From NCBI GenBank assembly GCA_964491265.1, contig CAZBFP010000012.1, positions 54,167-118,166 on the forward strand: DNA of 64,000 bases. The letters are read 5' to 3'. Shown here piece by piece: positions 52,758 to 61,571 of this stretch. The translations under genes were made by a program, and so were the position numbers. A model generated the notes under the pieces. It saw nothing but the letters and a program-made list of their open reading frames with translations. It did not search any database and had not been told where the DNA came from. The stretch comes from JBBAGC01 sp964491265 (GTDB lineage: Bacteria; Spirochaetota; UBA4802; UBA5550). Within the stretch, counting starts at the first letter, position 1, and every line of letters starts with the position of its first letter.

Positions 52758-53870
52758 CTATCTGAAACTGCTTATATCCGCAGGGATATGTGATATTACA
52801 TCAACAACACCCCGGAGAACATTTTTTGCACTCTCATTCAGCCTTAGCTTTTCAAGCTTTGCTTCAGCCTCTGCTATTAACTCCAAATGACGTGCCAGAG
52901 TATCATCAGCAGCGCCGCTATGGAGAATACTATTCCTGATAAAAGAAACCTGTTTACCCGACTTTTTTTCTGAGAGGAGAATTTTCAGAAACTCCTCCTG
53001 TTCAGGTACGGGGAGTCTCTGCAGAGTACTCTGCACAAGAAGAGTAAACTTCCCCTCCTCAATATCTGAATCTACAGATTTACCGGTCTCCATTTCCACT
53101 CCGAAAACACCCAGCACATCATCCCTTATCTGGAATGCAATACCGAGAGGGAGAGAAAACTCTTCAATACTCATCATCTCACTCTTCTTTTTCTCTCCGG
53201 CAAGCACATACCCCATTATAATAGGGTATGCTACTGTGTAAAAAGCTGTTTTCATAAGGCTTATGCGCAGAGGGGTATCACTATTGATATCCGCATCTTT
53301 CGGCTTGGAGCTTAATGAATCCAGGATCTGTCCCCATGCTGTTTTCTCATAGGTTTTAGAAAAGATATCAAGGAATCTGCTTTTATCACCTGCCCTTGCA
53401 TCAGCTCTGTTTATTATTTCTATTGCATTAACAAAAACCACATCCGCAAGAACTATGGCTAAATCGGAACCGATTGAACTGATACCTGTAATATGTGAAT
53501 ATTTCTCCTGGAGCAGGATATGCATAGCCCCGCCCCCTCTCCTTGTTAATGATTTATCTATAATATCATCCTGTATTAAAAGAAATGAATGCATAAGCTC
53601 AACTGCGGCACCGAATTTAATAATCTCCTTTATTTTTTTAAACCCTTTCCTGTAACCAAGATAGGAGTTCAACATAAGAACCGGCCTTATCCGTTTCCCA
53701 TCTCGAAGGCAATATTCAAGAATTATGCCGTACATATCCTTCATGTAATCTGATTCAGCATATTCAATCTTCTCTTTATAAAAATCGCTTATAAATGTAT
53801 CAATAAGCTGGGAATATTTATCAGTAAATGACTTATAATAGCCTGTATAGCTGTCTATCTGCTCACTCAT
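52758..53870 (-). CDS. Polyprenyl (farnesyl/geranylgeranyl-type) diphosphate synthase
   Basis: About 370 residues. The first Asp-rich motif is DDIIDKSLTRRGG, the second is IRDDVLGVFG (the DDxxG form seen in some GGPP-type enzymes), and GKRIRPVL is the conserved substrate-binding block. It joins isopentenyl diphosphate to allylic primers to form quinone or carrier-lipid chains; chain length cannot be read. The frame opens at a TTG (53888); the ATG at 53870 is preferred, with GGAG twelve bases before it. Confidence 0.88.
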   Translation of the reverse strand: MSEQIDSYTGYYKSFTDKYSQLIDTFISDFYKEKIEYAESDYMKDMYGIILEYCLRDGKRIRPVLMLNSYLGYRKGFKKIKEIIKFGAAVELMHSFLLIQDDIIDKSLTRRGGGAMHILLQEKYSHITGISSIGSDLAIVLADVVFVNAIEIINRADARAGDKSRFLDIFSKTYEKTAWGQILDSLSSKPKDADINSDTPLRISLMKTAFYTVAYPIIMGYVLAGEKKKSEMMSIEEFSLPLGIAFQIRDDVLGVFGVEMETGKSVDSDIEEGKFTLLVQSTLQRLPVPEQEEFLKILLSEKKSGKQVSFIRNSILHSGAADDTLARHLELIAEAEAKLEKLRLNESAKNVLRGVVDVISHIPADISSFR

Positions 53871-54028
53871 AATATCATGTTTCTCCAAATTTCAGTTGCT
53901 TCTGAATCTATGATTAAAGCTATCATGCAGTTATTTTGTAAATAACATTTATCAAAATAATTACGGCTTTTGTGAAACAATATCTTGACATAGGGTATAG
54001 GACATTTTTTATTATTACAATAAATCAG

Positions 54029-54368
54029 GCTCACTCCAGATTTTTGGGAACAGTAATAATATGATTTGTTTCCACATATTCCGGAGCCAGCCCCCTGTCT
54101 ACCCCGGGAGTACTTTGTCGCTTCGCTCGGGCGCCCTGAAGGGGGCACGTAAAATAAAAACTTAAGCAAGTTGATAAATCAAAGTATTAAAAGATCCTTT
54201 ATATTGTTGAGCTTGTAAAAGATTTGCGGAATAGTATACAGGGTATAGTTATCGGAGTGGTAACAATTATATTTTCAGAGTGATAATAGTTAACTCGTGC
54301 CCCCTTTGGGGGACAGGGGGAAAAGCAAAAAAGTACTCCCTTTGTATCCCGAAAATCTGGAATGAGCT
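54029..54368. repeat. 340-bp inverted-repeat element before hisF; main content of a 550-base gap
   Basis: The outer ends (GCTCACTCCAGATTTTTGGGA and the complement of the right, GCTCATTCCAGATTTTCGGGA) match in about 18 of 20 positions. A second inverted pair inside, GGGAGTACTTTGTCGCTT ... AGGGGGCACG on the left against GGGAGTACTTTTTTGCTT ... AGGGGGCACG on the right, makes a large fold. Between the arms is about 140 bases of AT-rich DNA with a possible promoter. No ORF of family type was seen. The remainder of the gap (53871-54028) has a TTGACA at 53995 and nothing else notable. Confidence 0.65.
54213..54240 (+). promoter_or_regulatory. Possible hisF promoter inside the repeat element
   Basis: TTGTAA and TATACA are separated by 16 bases, in the AT-rich centre of the 340-bp element. 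They lie 180 bases before hisF. This is a weak match. Confidence 0.25.
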
Positions 54369-54420
54369 GTAAATAAATCTATATGCGGGTTTAACCCGCT
54401 ATTAACAGGGAGAGTATCCT

Positions 54421-55182
54421 ATGCTTGCCAAAAGAATTATCCCATGCCTGGATGTTAAGGATGGCCGTGTTGTTAAAGGTGTTAATTTTCTTAATCTTGT
54501 TGACGCCGGAGACCCTGTTGAAAACGGCAGGTTCTACGATTCAGAAGGTGCAGATGAACTCTGTTTTCTTGATATAACCGCATCATCGGATAGAAGAAAT
54601 ATAATTCTCGATATGGTAAAAAAGGTGGCCGAAACTGTACACATCCCATTTACAGTAGGGGGCGGCATAAGATCAGTTGAGGATGTGCGCCACATTCTGG
54701 AAAATGGAGCAGACAAGGTTTCTATCAATACTGCCGCAGTGCTTAATCCTGAAATAATTACAGCATCAGCAGAGAAATTCGGTTCCCAGTGCATTCTTGT
54801 TGCAATAGACGCGAAAAAAAATGACAGGGGCGGATGGACTGTGTACCTGAACGGAGGAAGAACCCCCACGGAACTTGATGTTGTTGAGTGGGCAGTAAAG
54901 ACTCAAAAACTTGGCGCTGGAGAGATTCTTCTCACCAGTATGGATAAGGACGGCACAAAAGATGGTTATGACATAGAACTGACAAGGCTTGTTTCTGAAG
55001 CTCTGGAAATACCGGTAATAGCATCGGGGGGTGCAGGGACTATTGACCATTTATACGAAGGACTTACAGCAGGAAAAGCAGACGCTGTACTGGCAGCCTC
55101 AATCTTCCACTTCAGGGAAATAAGCATAAAAGAGGTAAAGGATACACTAAGCTCCAGAGGTATCCCCATTCGTCCGGTTTAA
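54421..55182 (+). CDS. hisF: Imidazole glycerol phosphate synthase cyclase subunit HisF
   Basis: A 253-residue TIM-barrel enzyme. IIPCLDVKDGRVVKGVNF holds the catalytic Asp (about 11), and LVAIDAKK holds the second Asp (about 130). VGGGIRSVEDVRHILENGADKVSINT, in part, and IASGGAGTIDHLYEGL are the two phosphate-binding sites. It closes the imidazole ring in histidine synthesis with HisH. No other his gene is in the window, so the pathway is split. It converges on the tail-anchored protein gene. Confidence 0.96.
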   Translation: MLAKRIIPCLDVKDGRVVKGVNFLNLVDAGDPVENGRFYDSEGADELCFLDITASSDRRNIILDMVKKVAETVHIPFTVGGGIRSVEDVRHILENGADKVSINTAAVLNPEIITASAEKFGSQCILVAIDAKKNDRGGWTVYLNGGRTPTELDVVEWAVKTQKLGAGEILLTSMDKDGTKDGYDIELTRLVSEALEIPVIASGGAGTIDHLYEGLTAGKADAVLAASIFHFREISIKEVKDTLSSRGIPIRPV

Positions 55183-55187
55183 TAAAA

Positions 55188-56261
55188 TCAGCTTTTCAAC
55201 AAATAATATATCACCACACCTGTAAGAATAAGGAATATTAGTGCTGCAACAATAAGACCCATATTATTTTTTGATCCGGCTGTGTCATCATCAGCCTTAG
55301 CATTATCATAAAATGCAGGGTCCATTGCAACCTTAATACTATCCTCTTCTTCAACAATTTTAACAAAAATACCCTTGGCAACTATGGCAAAAAATGTATA
55401 AACACCCTCATGTTTTCTGGAAATAATACGCCCTGTTATAGGTTTAAACCTGCTGTTTTCAGCATCATAGGCATTAAAGGCTTTTGCAACTTCAACTGCT
55501 TTCGGATTATTATCAACAAGACTTAATTTAATTCTGTCACCCTCAACAAGACTGCCAATATCCTTCCCTTTTATAGGTGAAAGGATGAGGGTACCGTTAA
55601 GAATAAGCTTAACATCTTTCCCTGCAAGGGGGTCGTCAATTTTTTCTATTTTAACCTCAGGGGGCTTTGCTTTAACATGCCCCTTTGCCAGCTCTTCAGG
55701 TGTAACCTTGGTACTTGTTACAGAATGCATTTCCATTGTAAGAGAAGAAATTTTTTCATAATCAATAGATACCTCAATATTCTGATACCCTGAAACATCT
55801 ATTAGAAATCTCTGAAAATCGTGATTAAGAGCAATAGCATCATCCTGTTCAAGAAGCCTCACCATTGTTGTAAGTTCTTTTACATTAAGTCCCTTATTGA
55901 GGAACTCTTTAAGCTGTCCGGTAAATGCTTCATCAAAATCGCCGGTATTTGCAATACTTATCATCTCCCTTTCAAAATTACGCCAGTCCTTCGATGTTTT
56001 AATTTCACTGGTTTCATAAGAACGGCTGACTATAGTATATGTATGCATTATTTTCAGATACTCATAATTGATGAAAAGAAGAAAGGCGCCATATACACTT
56101 GAAGATGAAAAACGCCCCTTGATAACATATAAATCAAGATAGGAACCTGCAAGCATCTTCTTGGATTTATCCTGATCATCATATGTATAATACATGGCAA
56201 TCTGAAGCTTCTTGGATTGCTCGGAAAAATTACTGGCTGCAGATTCTAAATCATTTGACAT
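55188..56261 (-). CDS. Tail-anchored cytoplasmic protein, unknown
   Basis: A 357-residue protein with no signal peptide and one C-terminal membrane helix (MGLIVAALIFLILTGVVIYYLLKS, in part). The N-terminal half is helical; the C-terminal half before the anchor contains strand-rich parts (LILNGTLILSPIKGKDI, FKPITGRIISRKHEGVYTFF). No family recognised. A pseudo-receiver gene lies 51 bases upstream on the same strand, so they may work together. Confidence 0.6.
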   Translation of the reverse strand: MSNDLESAASNFSEQSKKLQIAMYYTYDDQDKSKKMLAGSYLDLYVIKGRFSSSSVYGAFLLFINYEYLKIMHTYTIVSRSYETSEIKTSKDWRNFEREMISIANTGDFDEAFTGQLKEFLNKGLNVKELTTMVRLLEQDDAIALNHDFQRFLIDVSGYQNIEVSIDYEKISSLTMEMHSVTSTKVTPEELAKGHVKAKPPEVKIEKIDDPLAGKDVKLILNGTLILSPIKGKDIGSLVEGDRIKLSLVDNNPKAVEVAKAFNAYDAENSRFKPITGRIISRKHEGVYTFFAIVAKGIFVKIVEEEDSIKVAMDPAFYDNAKADDDTAGSKNNMGLIVAALIFLILTGVVIYYLLKS

Positions 56262-56312
56262 AAAAACCTCTTTTTCAAGTACAACTCAGGAATAACAACA
56301 AACAAAACTCTA

Positions 56313-56759
56313 TTATGACGAATACTTAGTCATGACTTTTTTAATCCTTTCAAGAAGGATCCGCCTGTTTACAGGTTTCAGGATGTAATCCTTAACCCCC
56401 ATAAGGATAAGATCCTGCATTACCCCTTTTGTAGTTTCCTCACTTACAAACACTACCGGAGAGGTGTTTCCCCTTTCTTTAAGCTCATAAGTTAAGGCAT
56501 AACCGTCCAGTACGGTCATATCAAGCTCTGTTGTGATTAAATCGAGCTTCCCATTAAGCCTGTCATAATGAGCCAGCGCCTCTTTGCCGTTGGAAGCAGT
56601 GGCAACAATATCATATTCTTCAGATTCTAATATCTGCACAATCTGTTTTCTGTTGAACTCCCTGCTGTCTACAACCATCACTTTATAGTGCCTCCCTCCG
56701 GGAGCAATACCATCAGGGATTTTTGTGTTTAGATTTGGGAAATCGGCCTTATACCTCAT
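56313..56759 (-). CDS. Pseudo-receiver (CheY-like with Glu at the acceptor site)
   Basis: A 148-residue protein: a 25-residue N-terminal extension, then one REC domain. The residue at the phospho-acceptor position is Glu78 (LITTELDMTVLDG), seven places before the Asp-Gly, and the acidic pocket has one Asp (VVDSRE), but Lys128 (YILKPV) is kept. It probably cannot take part in normal Asp phosphorylation. It has its own upstream promoter candidate. Confidence 0.8.
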   Translation of the reverse strand: MRYKADFPNLNTKIPDGIAPGGRHYKVMVVDSREFNRKQIVQILESEEYDIVATASNGKEALAHYDRLNGKLDLITTELDMTVLDGYALTYELKERGNTSPVVFVSEETTKGVMQDLILMGVKDYILKPVNRRILLERIKKVMTKYSS

Positions 56760-56830
56760 CTGAAAATCTCCGAATAAGTTATGATGATCAATATATAACC
56801 GGAATTACCAGGCCGGCATCAGTCAAGTAA

Positions 56831-56859
56831 TTAATAATTATAACTTTTCAACATGTCAA
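56831..56859 (-). promoter_or_regulatory. Candidate promoter for the pseudo-receiver gene
   Basis: On the minus strand TTGACA and TATTAA are separated by 17 bases, about 70 bases before the start at 56759. The 328-base gap (56760-57087) also contains a short hairpin-like GATCGCTCCTGTAAC ... AGAGGAGC; otherwise nothing is clear. Confidence 0.4.
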
Positions 56860-57087
56860 GATGAAATTCTATTATTTATAATTATCATGAAGAAGCCCCA
56901 TCATAAGATTAAAAAGGAAACAGACTTTTATGGCAATCTGATACATGAGCAGTTAAAATATGCTCTATTTTAAGAATTAACAGGGGATCGCTCCTGTAAC
57001 TACAGAGGAGCAAGAAAAGTGATTGCTAAAAAAATAACTTTATCATATTTTCTACTATATTTAAGCAGTTAAGTCAGGAGAAAAAAA

Positions 57088-58599
57088 TTGGCAGAGATCG
57101 ATACTAAATATTTTTTCATTAAACCTCCCGATTACCTTCACTCCATAATACATGGTGACGATTTTTATATTCAATTCCAGAGGTTCAACCCGGAAACTGA
57201 AGCTCAGGTAATTAAGATAATACACAGATACCTGGAGCAGTATGACCTTATTTTCCACAAGGATACTATTCTTTCAATAGTAAAAGAACTTATAAATAAT
57301 GCAATAAAAGCAAATCTGAAACGGTTATACTTTGAATCAAAAGGGCTTGATATTCAAAATCCCGCTCTGTATAGAGAGGGGATGGAATCTTTTAAGGAAG
57401 ATGTTTTTGAAATTCCCGGCAGCAAAGTGATTGAATCGCTGGACGGTTCAAAATATATTGTAAGGGTCAGCTTTGCCACATCTGAAAACAATATCCGTAT
57501 TGAAGTACGAAACAATATCCCCATACTGGAATCTGAACTGAACAAAATCAAGGCCAGGGTTAATAAAGCCTATAAGTACCAGGATATCGCTGAAGCCTTT
57601 ACTGATGTTCTTGATGATTCTGAAGGTGCAGGACTTGGACTTATTATGGCACTCATGCTCCTTAGAAATTCAGGCTTCCCCCGGGATTCCTTTAAAATAA
57701 ACAGAAGCGACAACCTTACTTCTGTAAACCTGAGCATCCCCTATAACAGCAGTGTACCTGAAACTCACGCAAAAATTACCGATGAGATACTTAAAGAGAT
57801 TGCTGAGATCCCCACCCTCCCTGATAATATACGGGAGATACGACTTTTGTGCAGAAATACGGAAAGCACAATTAAAGATATAAGCAATGCCATTTCCCGC
57901 GATCCGGGGCTCACTGCTTCAATTATCAAGCTCTCCAACTCCGCCGGCTATTTGACCATGAACCGTGTTGAGACAATTGATGAAGCTGTAAAAGTGATAG
58001 GTATCCGGGGAATAAATACACTTCTTGTGGCAACCGGGGTTCAGAAAGTTGTTGAAACAAGGTATAAAAAATTTGAAGAGATATGGAATGATTCATATAA
58101 AAGAGCATTTTACGCGCAGCAGATAATGAAGAAGAAGCATAAAGATTCCCGGCTTGGAGACCAGGTATATCTTGCGGCGCTCCTTGCAGATATCGGGCGG
58201 ATTGTTATGCTTTCCCTTCAGGGTGATCTATTTAATAAATTAAAAAAGATTTCAGGCTACAAAGGCCTTGAAGATTCAAGCCTTCTTGAAGAGATAACCC
58301 TGGGAATAAGCCACAGCTCTCTTGGTGCCATGATCTGCAAAAAGTGGAACTTTAATGAGTCACTGACAAAAACAATTGAACTGCACCACAGGCCCCATCG
58401 CGCTCCTGATGAGCTGAAAACACTGATATATACAGTTTACCTGGCTGATCTTTTTGTGGAAATTGATAATAAAAAATCCCGTTTTGAAATTGCAGATGAC
58501 AATGTTCTTGAGTTTTTCAGCCTCCACCTGAAAAAAGATTTTGAGACTTTCCACGAAGCTCTCAGGAAGAAATATCTTTCCAGAACCGAACATGAATGA
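57088..58599 (+). CDS. GHKL ATPase-HDOD fusion signalling protein (paralogue 2)
   Basis: A 503-residue paralogue of the 768-2255 protein, same domain order: ATPase with KELINNAIKANLKR (N box, Asn70/71) and EGAGLGL (179-185), then HDOD from about 235 (IPTLPDNIREIR, KLSNSAGYLT). Here the HD position reads ALLADIG, so His is Ala367 and only Asp368 remains. The two copies are opposite in strand and 55 kb apart. The start is a TTG with CAGGAG before it. It stands alone, with glyQ about 90 bases downstream. Confidence 0.8.
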   Translation: MAEIDTKYFFIKPPDYLHSIIHGDDFYIQFQRFNPETEAQVIKIIHRYLEQYDLIFHKDTILSIVKELINNAIKANLKRLYFESKGLDIQNPALYREGMESFKEDVFEIPGSKVIESLDGSKYIVRVSFATSENNIRIEVRNNIPILESELNKIKARVNKAYKYQDIAEAFTDVLDDSEGAGLGLIMALMLLRNSGFPRDSFKINRSDNLTSVNLSIPYNSSVPETHAKITDEILKEIAEIPTLPDNIREIRLLCRNTESTIKDISNAISRDPGLTASIIKLSNSAGYLTMNRVETIDEAVKVIGIRGINTLLVATGVQKVVETRYKKFEEIWNDSYKRAFYAQQIMKKKHKDSRLGDQVYLAALLADIGRIVMLSLQGDLFNKLKKISGYKGLEDSSLLEEITLGISHSSLGAMICKKWNFNESLTKTIELHHRPHRAPDELKTLIYTVYLADLFVEIDNKKSRFEIADDNVLEFFSLHLKKDFETFHEALRKKYLSRTEHE

Positions 58600-58690
58600 C
58601 AAGTAAATGCTCAAAATATACTAAAAGACTTGACTTGAATTTCTGTTCAATAGTCAATCAGTCTGTTTTAATTTTTTTCCAAGAGGAATA

Positions 58691-59587
58691 ATGATGTATT
58701 TTCAGGATATTATAGCAAAGCTTAATGAGTACTGGGCAAAACAGGGTTGTGTCATAATTCAGGGATACGATCTGGAAGTAGGTGCCGGTACATTTAACCC
58801 TGCAACATTTTTAAAAGTACTGGGACCGGAGCCCTGGAATGTGGCCTATGTTGAACCATCAAGAAGGCCTACAGACGGCAGATATGGAGACAACCCCAAC
58901 AGGCTTCAGCATTATTATCAATACCAGGTGATAATGAAACCATCCCCGGCAAATATACAGGATCTTTACCTGCAGTCGCTGGAATATATAGGAATAAACC
59001 TGAAAGAACATGATGTAAGGTTTGTTGAAGATGACTGGGAATCCCCCACCCTTGGAGCAGCCGGACTTGGCTGGGAGGTATGGCTTGACGGCATGGAAGT
59101 AACACAGTTTACATATTTTCAGCAGTGCGGCAGCATAGATCTTGACCCGGTTTCAGTAGAGCTCACCTACGGTCTGGAACGTATATGCATGTATATACAG
59201 GGGATAGACAATGTCTTTGATATCAGGTGGAATGAGCAGTTCAGCTACAGGGATGTTCACCATAGAGGTGAAATTGAATTCTCACACTACAATTTCAACA
59301 TAGCAGACACTGATCTGCACTTTAAACTCTTTGACCTTTATGAAAAAGAGTGTCTTTCCATACTTGCATATGACAAATTCAACGTTGTTCTCCCTGCATA
59401 TGATTATGTGCTGAAATGTTCCCATGTATTTAATATGCTCGATGCCCGCGGCGCTATCTCTGTAACTGAGCGTGTAGGCTATATAACGAGGGTACGGAAC
59501 ATTGCCAGAAAATGCGCAGAAAAATATGTATTAACAAGAGAAGAGATGGGATTCCCCCTGCTTAAGGAGAAGATCAAAGAGGTGTAG
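58691..59587 (+). CDS. glyQ: Glycyl-tRNA synthetase alpha subunit
   Basis: A 298-residue class II synthetase alpha chain of normal length. QGYDLEVGAGTFNPATFL, EPSRRPTDGRYGDNPNRLQHYYQYQV (in part), WEVWLDGMEVTQFTYFQQ and VELTYGLERICMYIQG are the typical motifs. The alpha chain does glycine activation and works with a beta chain (GlyS), which is not in the window. Two ATGs stand side by side (58691 and 58694); GAGG fits the second slightly better. No T-box leader was seen. Confidence 0.96.
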   Translation: MMYFQDIIAKLNEYWAKQGCVIIQGYDLEVGAGTFNPATFLKVLGPEPWNVAYVEPSRRPTDGRYGDNPNRLQHYYQYQVIMKPSPANIQDLYLQSLEYIGINLKEHDVRFVEDDWESPTLGAAGLGWEVWLDGMEVTQFTYFQQCGSIDLDPVSVELTYGLERICMYIQGIDNVFDIRWNEQFSYRDVHHRGEIEFSHYNFNIADTDLHFKLFDLYEKECLSILAYDKFNVVLPAYDYVLKCSHVFNMLDARGAISVTERVGYITRVRNIARKCAEKYVLTREEMGFPLLKEKIKEV

Positions 59588-59589
59588 AT

Positions 59590-60573
59590 ATGAACAGTGC
59601 TTTCACTAATCTGGATAATTTTCTCACGAAGTATGACAGGTTTATTATCTCAACTCATGAGAGCCCTGATGCAGATGGACTCGGTTCAGAAATAGCCCTT
59701 CTTGATCTTTTAAAGCAGCTTAATAAAGAGGCATATATATTTAACGCTGACCCGGTACCCGATATTTGCAGCTTTATGGATATTGATGATGAACTGACAG
59801 TACTCATTGATGAATCCCGGCTGCCGGAAAACATTGAAGACTTTGTTCATATTATACTCGATACAAATGACTATGAAAACATAGGATCAATTTATAAAAC
59901 TCTACGCCCCAGGGTAAAAGATTTTTTTATAATAGATCATCACGAAGGTGATCTGCATAAGGCTGATGTAAATTTCATCAAAGTAGAAGCATCATCAACC
60001 GCGGAAATTATCTACAGTATCATTCAATTTTACAGGAAGGAACTGAATTTTAAAACCGCACAGGCAATATATGCAGCAATAGTCTTTGATACAGGCTCAT
60101 TCAGATTCCCTAAAACAACCTCAGAAACCTTCAGCATAGCATCACATCTCCTTGAGTACGGGGTGAGCCCCTTTACAGTTTACGAACAGCTCTATGAGAG
60201 CAACTCCCTTTCAAGCTTTCAGCTTAGAACAAAAATTCTTTCAACTATGGAAATAATGCACAATGGGAAAATGGTAGTGATGAAACTGACACCCGAGATG
60301 GTTGAAGAAACAAACGGCTCCTTTTCTGAAGGGGAATCGATTATTAATCTTCCATTTACAGTAAAGGGGGTTGTGGCAAGCCTCCTTATTAAGCAGGACA
60401 CAGACGGCCCTGTTAAGGTGAGCATGAGAACCAAGGGGAACATAAATGTTGCTGAAATTGCCATAAGAAACGGAGGCGGGGGTCATAAAAACGCGGCCGG
60501 ATATAAACCCGGCCTGAATTTTGAAGAAGCCTACAAAAAAGCTGTTAATGACATGGAAGTTTTTTTTAAATAA
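59590..60573 (+). CDS. nrnA: NrnA-like DHH/DHHA1 phosphoesterase
   Basis: A 327-residue protein. DADGLGSEIAL, LDTND and DHHEGD are the DHH-domain metal-binding motifs, and GGGGHKNAAGY is the DHHA1 end. NrnA-type enzymes degrade nano-RNA and 3'-phosphoadenosine 5'-phosphate, and some act on cyclic-dinucleotide products such as pApA, which would fit with cdaA here. It starts two bases after glyQ. The stop overlaps the end of the convergent kinase gene. Confidence 0.88.
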   Translation: MNSAFTNLDNFLTKYDRFIISTHESPDADGLGSEIALLDLLKQLNKEAYIFNADPVPDICSFMDIDDELTVLIDESRLPENIEDFVHIILDTNDYENIGSIYKTLRPRVKDFFIIDHHEGDLHKADVNFIKVEASSTAEIIYSIIQFYRKELNFKTAQAIYAAIVFDTGSFRFPKTTSETFSIASHLLEYGVSPFTVYEQLYESNSLSSFQLRTKILSTMEIMHNGKMVVMKLTPEMVEETNGSFSEGESIINLPFTVKGVVASLLIKQDTDGPVKVSMRTKGNINVAEIAIRNGGGGHKNAAGYKPGLNFEEAYKKAVNDMEVFFK

Positions 60574-61549
60574 TACCGGAAAGATCAACAGCCCCTTTAT
60601 ATCTTGCCCCGGGTGATGCCACCACAAGTGAAGCTGCATAACTCCCTATCCGCCCCGCTTTTTCAGGATCAAAACCCTTTGCAAGGCCGTAAAGAATCCC
60701 TGCAGCATACATATCCCCCGCGCCATTTGTATTAACAACATCAACTCTGTATGATGGTATTTTAACTGTATTACCCGCTGTTTTAATTAAACTCCCCCGT
60801 GCACCCAGCTTAACAACAGCAAAAGAACATCGCTCAGCAAGCCGATGAAGGGCTTCCTCTTCAGAAAAGCCTGTAAACTTCAAAGCCTCATTTTCATTAA
60901 CAAAAACTATATCTGCAAAATTATCAACAGCATCCTCAAGCACTGCTCCGGCTCTTTCAATAAGCCCCGGATCTGCCAGATCAATAGATATTAGTGTACC
61001 CGCCTTTTTTGCCGCATTCATAGCCTTAAAGCATACCTGGCGCAGGTTCTCAGCTTCAAAAAGGTAGCCCTCCAGGTGAAGGAGTGAGCTGCTGCTTATA
61101 AGGGACTCATCAACATTATCCGGGGAAAGATCAAGAGCAGCGCCCAGGTGAGTGGCAAAAGTCCTTTCCAGGTCTGGTGTAATAAATGTAATGGCATGAC
61201 CGGTGATACCGCTCCCCTTTGTGATAAAAGATTCAACACCGGAACCGATTGTCTGGGCAATATAGCTTGCACCGTTATCATCATCAGCCACTCTACCTAC
61301 AAAAGCCCCTTTGCCGCCAAGAGCAGCAAGACCTGCAACCGCGTTGGAACTGCTCCCCCCCGGTATTATTTCCATTTTCAGGTCATATATTATAGTAAAA
61401 ATTTCCCTGCTCCGCGCTTCATCAATTAAATGCATCCCCCCCTTCTCCAGTCCCATCTCCTTTAGAAAAGAGTCATCAACTGTAACCATAAAATCGAGGA
61501 GTGCAGAGCCTATCCCTGTAACATCGTACTTATTTTTTTTAACTATCAT
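60566..61549 (-). CDS. PfkB-family kinase, adenosine-kinase-like
   Basis: A 327-residue ribokinase-family enzyme. GGSSSNAVAGLAALG is the N-terminal signature (PGGSxxN), and NTNGAGDMYAAGILYGLAKG is the C-terminal one, with the GAGD anion hole and catalytic Asp. Length and the N-terminal GSALLDFMVTVDD are like adenosine kinases, which phosphorylate adenosine to AMP. Substrate is inferred. It is 22 bases after the ATPase gene. Confidence 0.8.
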   Translation of the reverse strand: MIVKKNKYDVTGIGSALLDFMVTVDDSFLKEMGLEKGGMHLIDEARSREIFTIIYDLKMEIIPGGSSSNAVAGLAALGGKGAFVGRVADDDNGASYIAQTIGSGVESFITKGSGITGHAITFITPDLERTFATHLGAALDLSPDNVDESLISSSSLLHLEGYLFEAENLRQVCFKAMNAAKKAGTLISIDLADPGLIERAGAVLEDAVDNFADIVFVNENEALKFTGFSEEEALHRLAERCSFAVVKLGARGSLIKTAGNTVKIPSYRVDVVNTNGAGDMYAAGILYGLAKGFDPEKAGRIGSYAASLVVASPGARYKGAVDLSGII

Positions 61550-61571
61550 ATTTTTTATTCCTCTTAATTTA

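Noticed and set aside
52758..53870. Second Asp-rich motif of the polyprenyl synthase reads DDVLG, as if a catalytic Asp were lost
   Set aside because: The DDxxG form is found in known GGPP-type synthases, so it is not evidence of inactivity.
58600..58690. T-box or other riboswitch before glyQ
   Set aside because: The gap is only about 90 bases and shows no T-box sequence, specifier stem or terminator.
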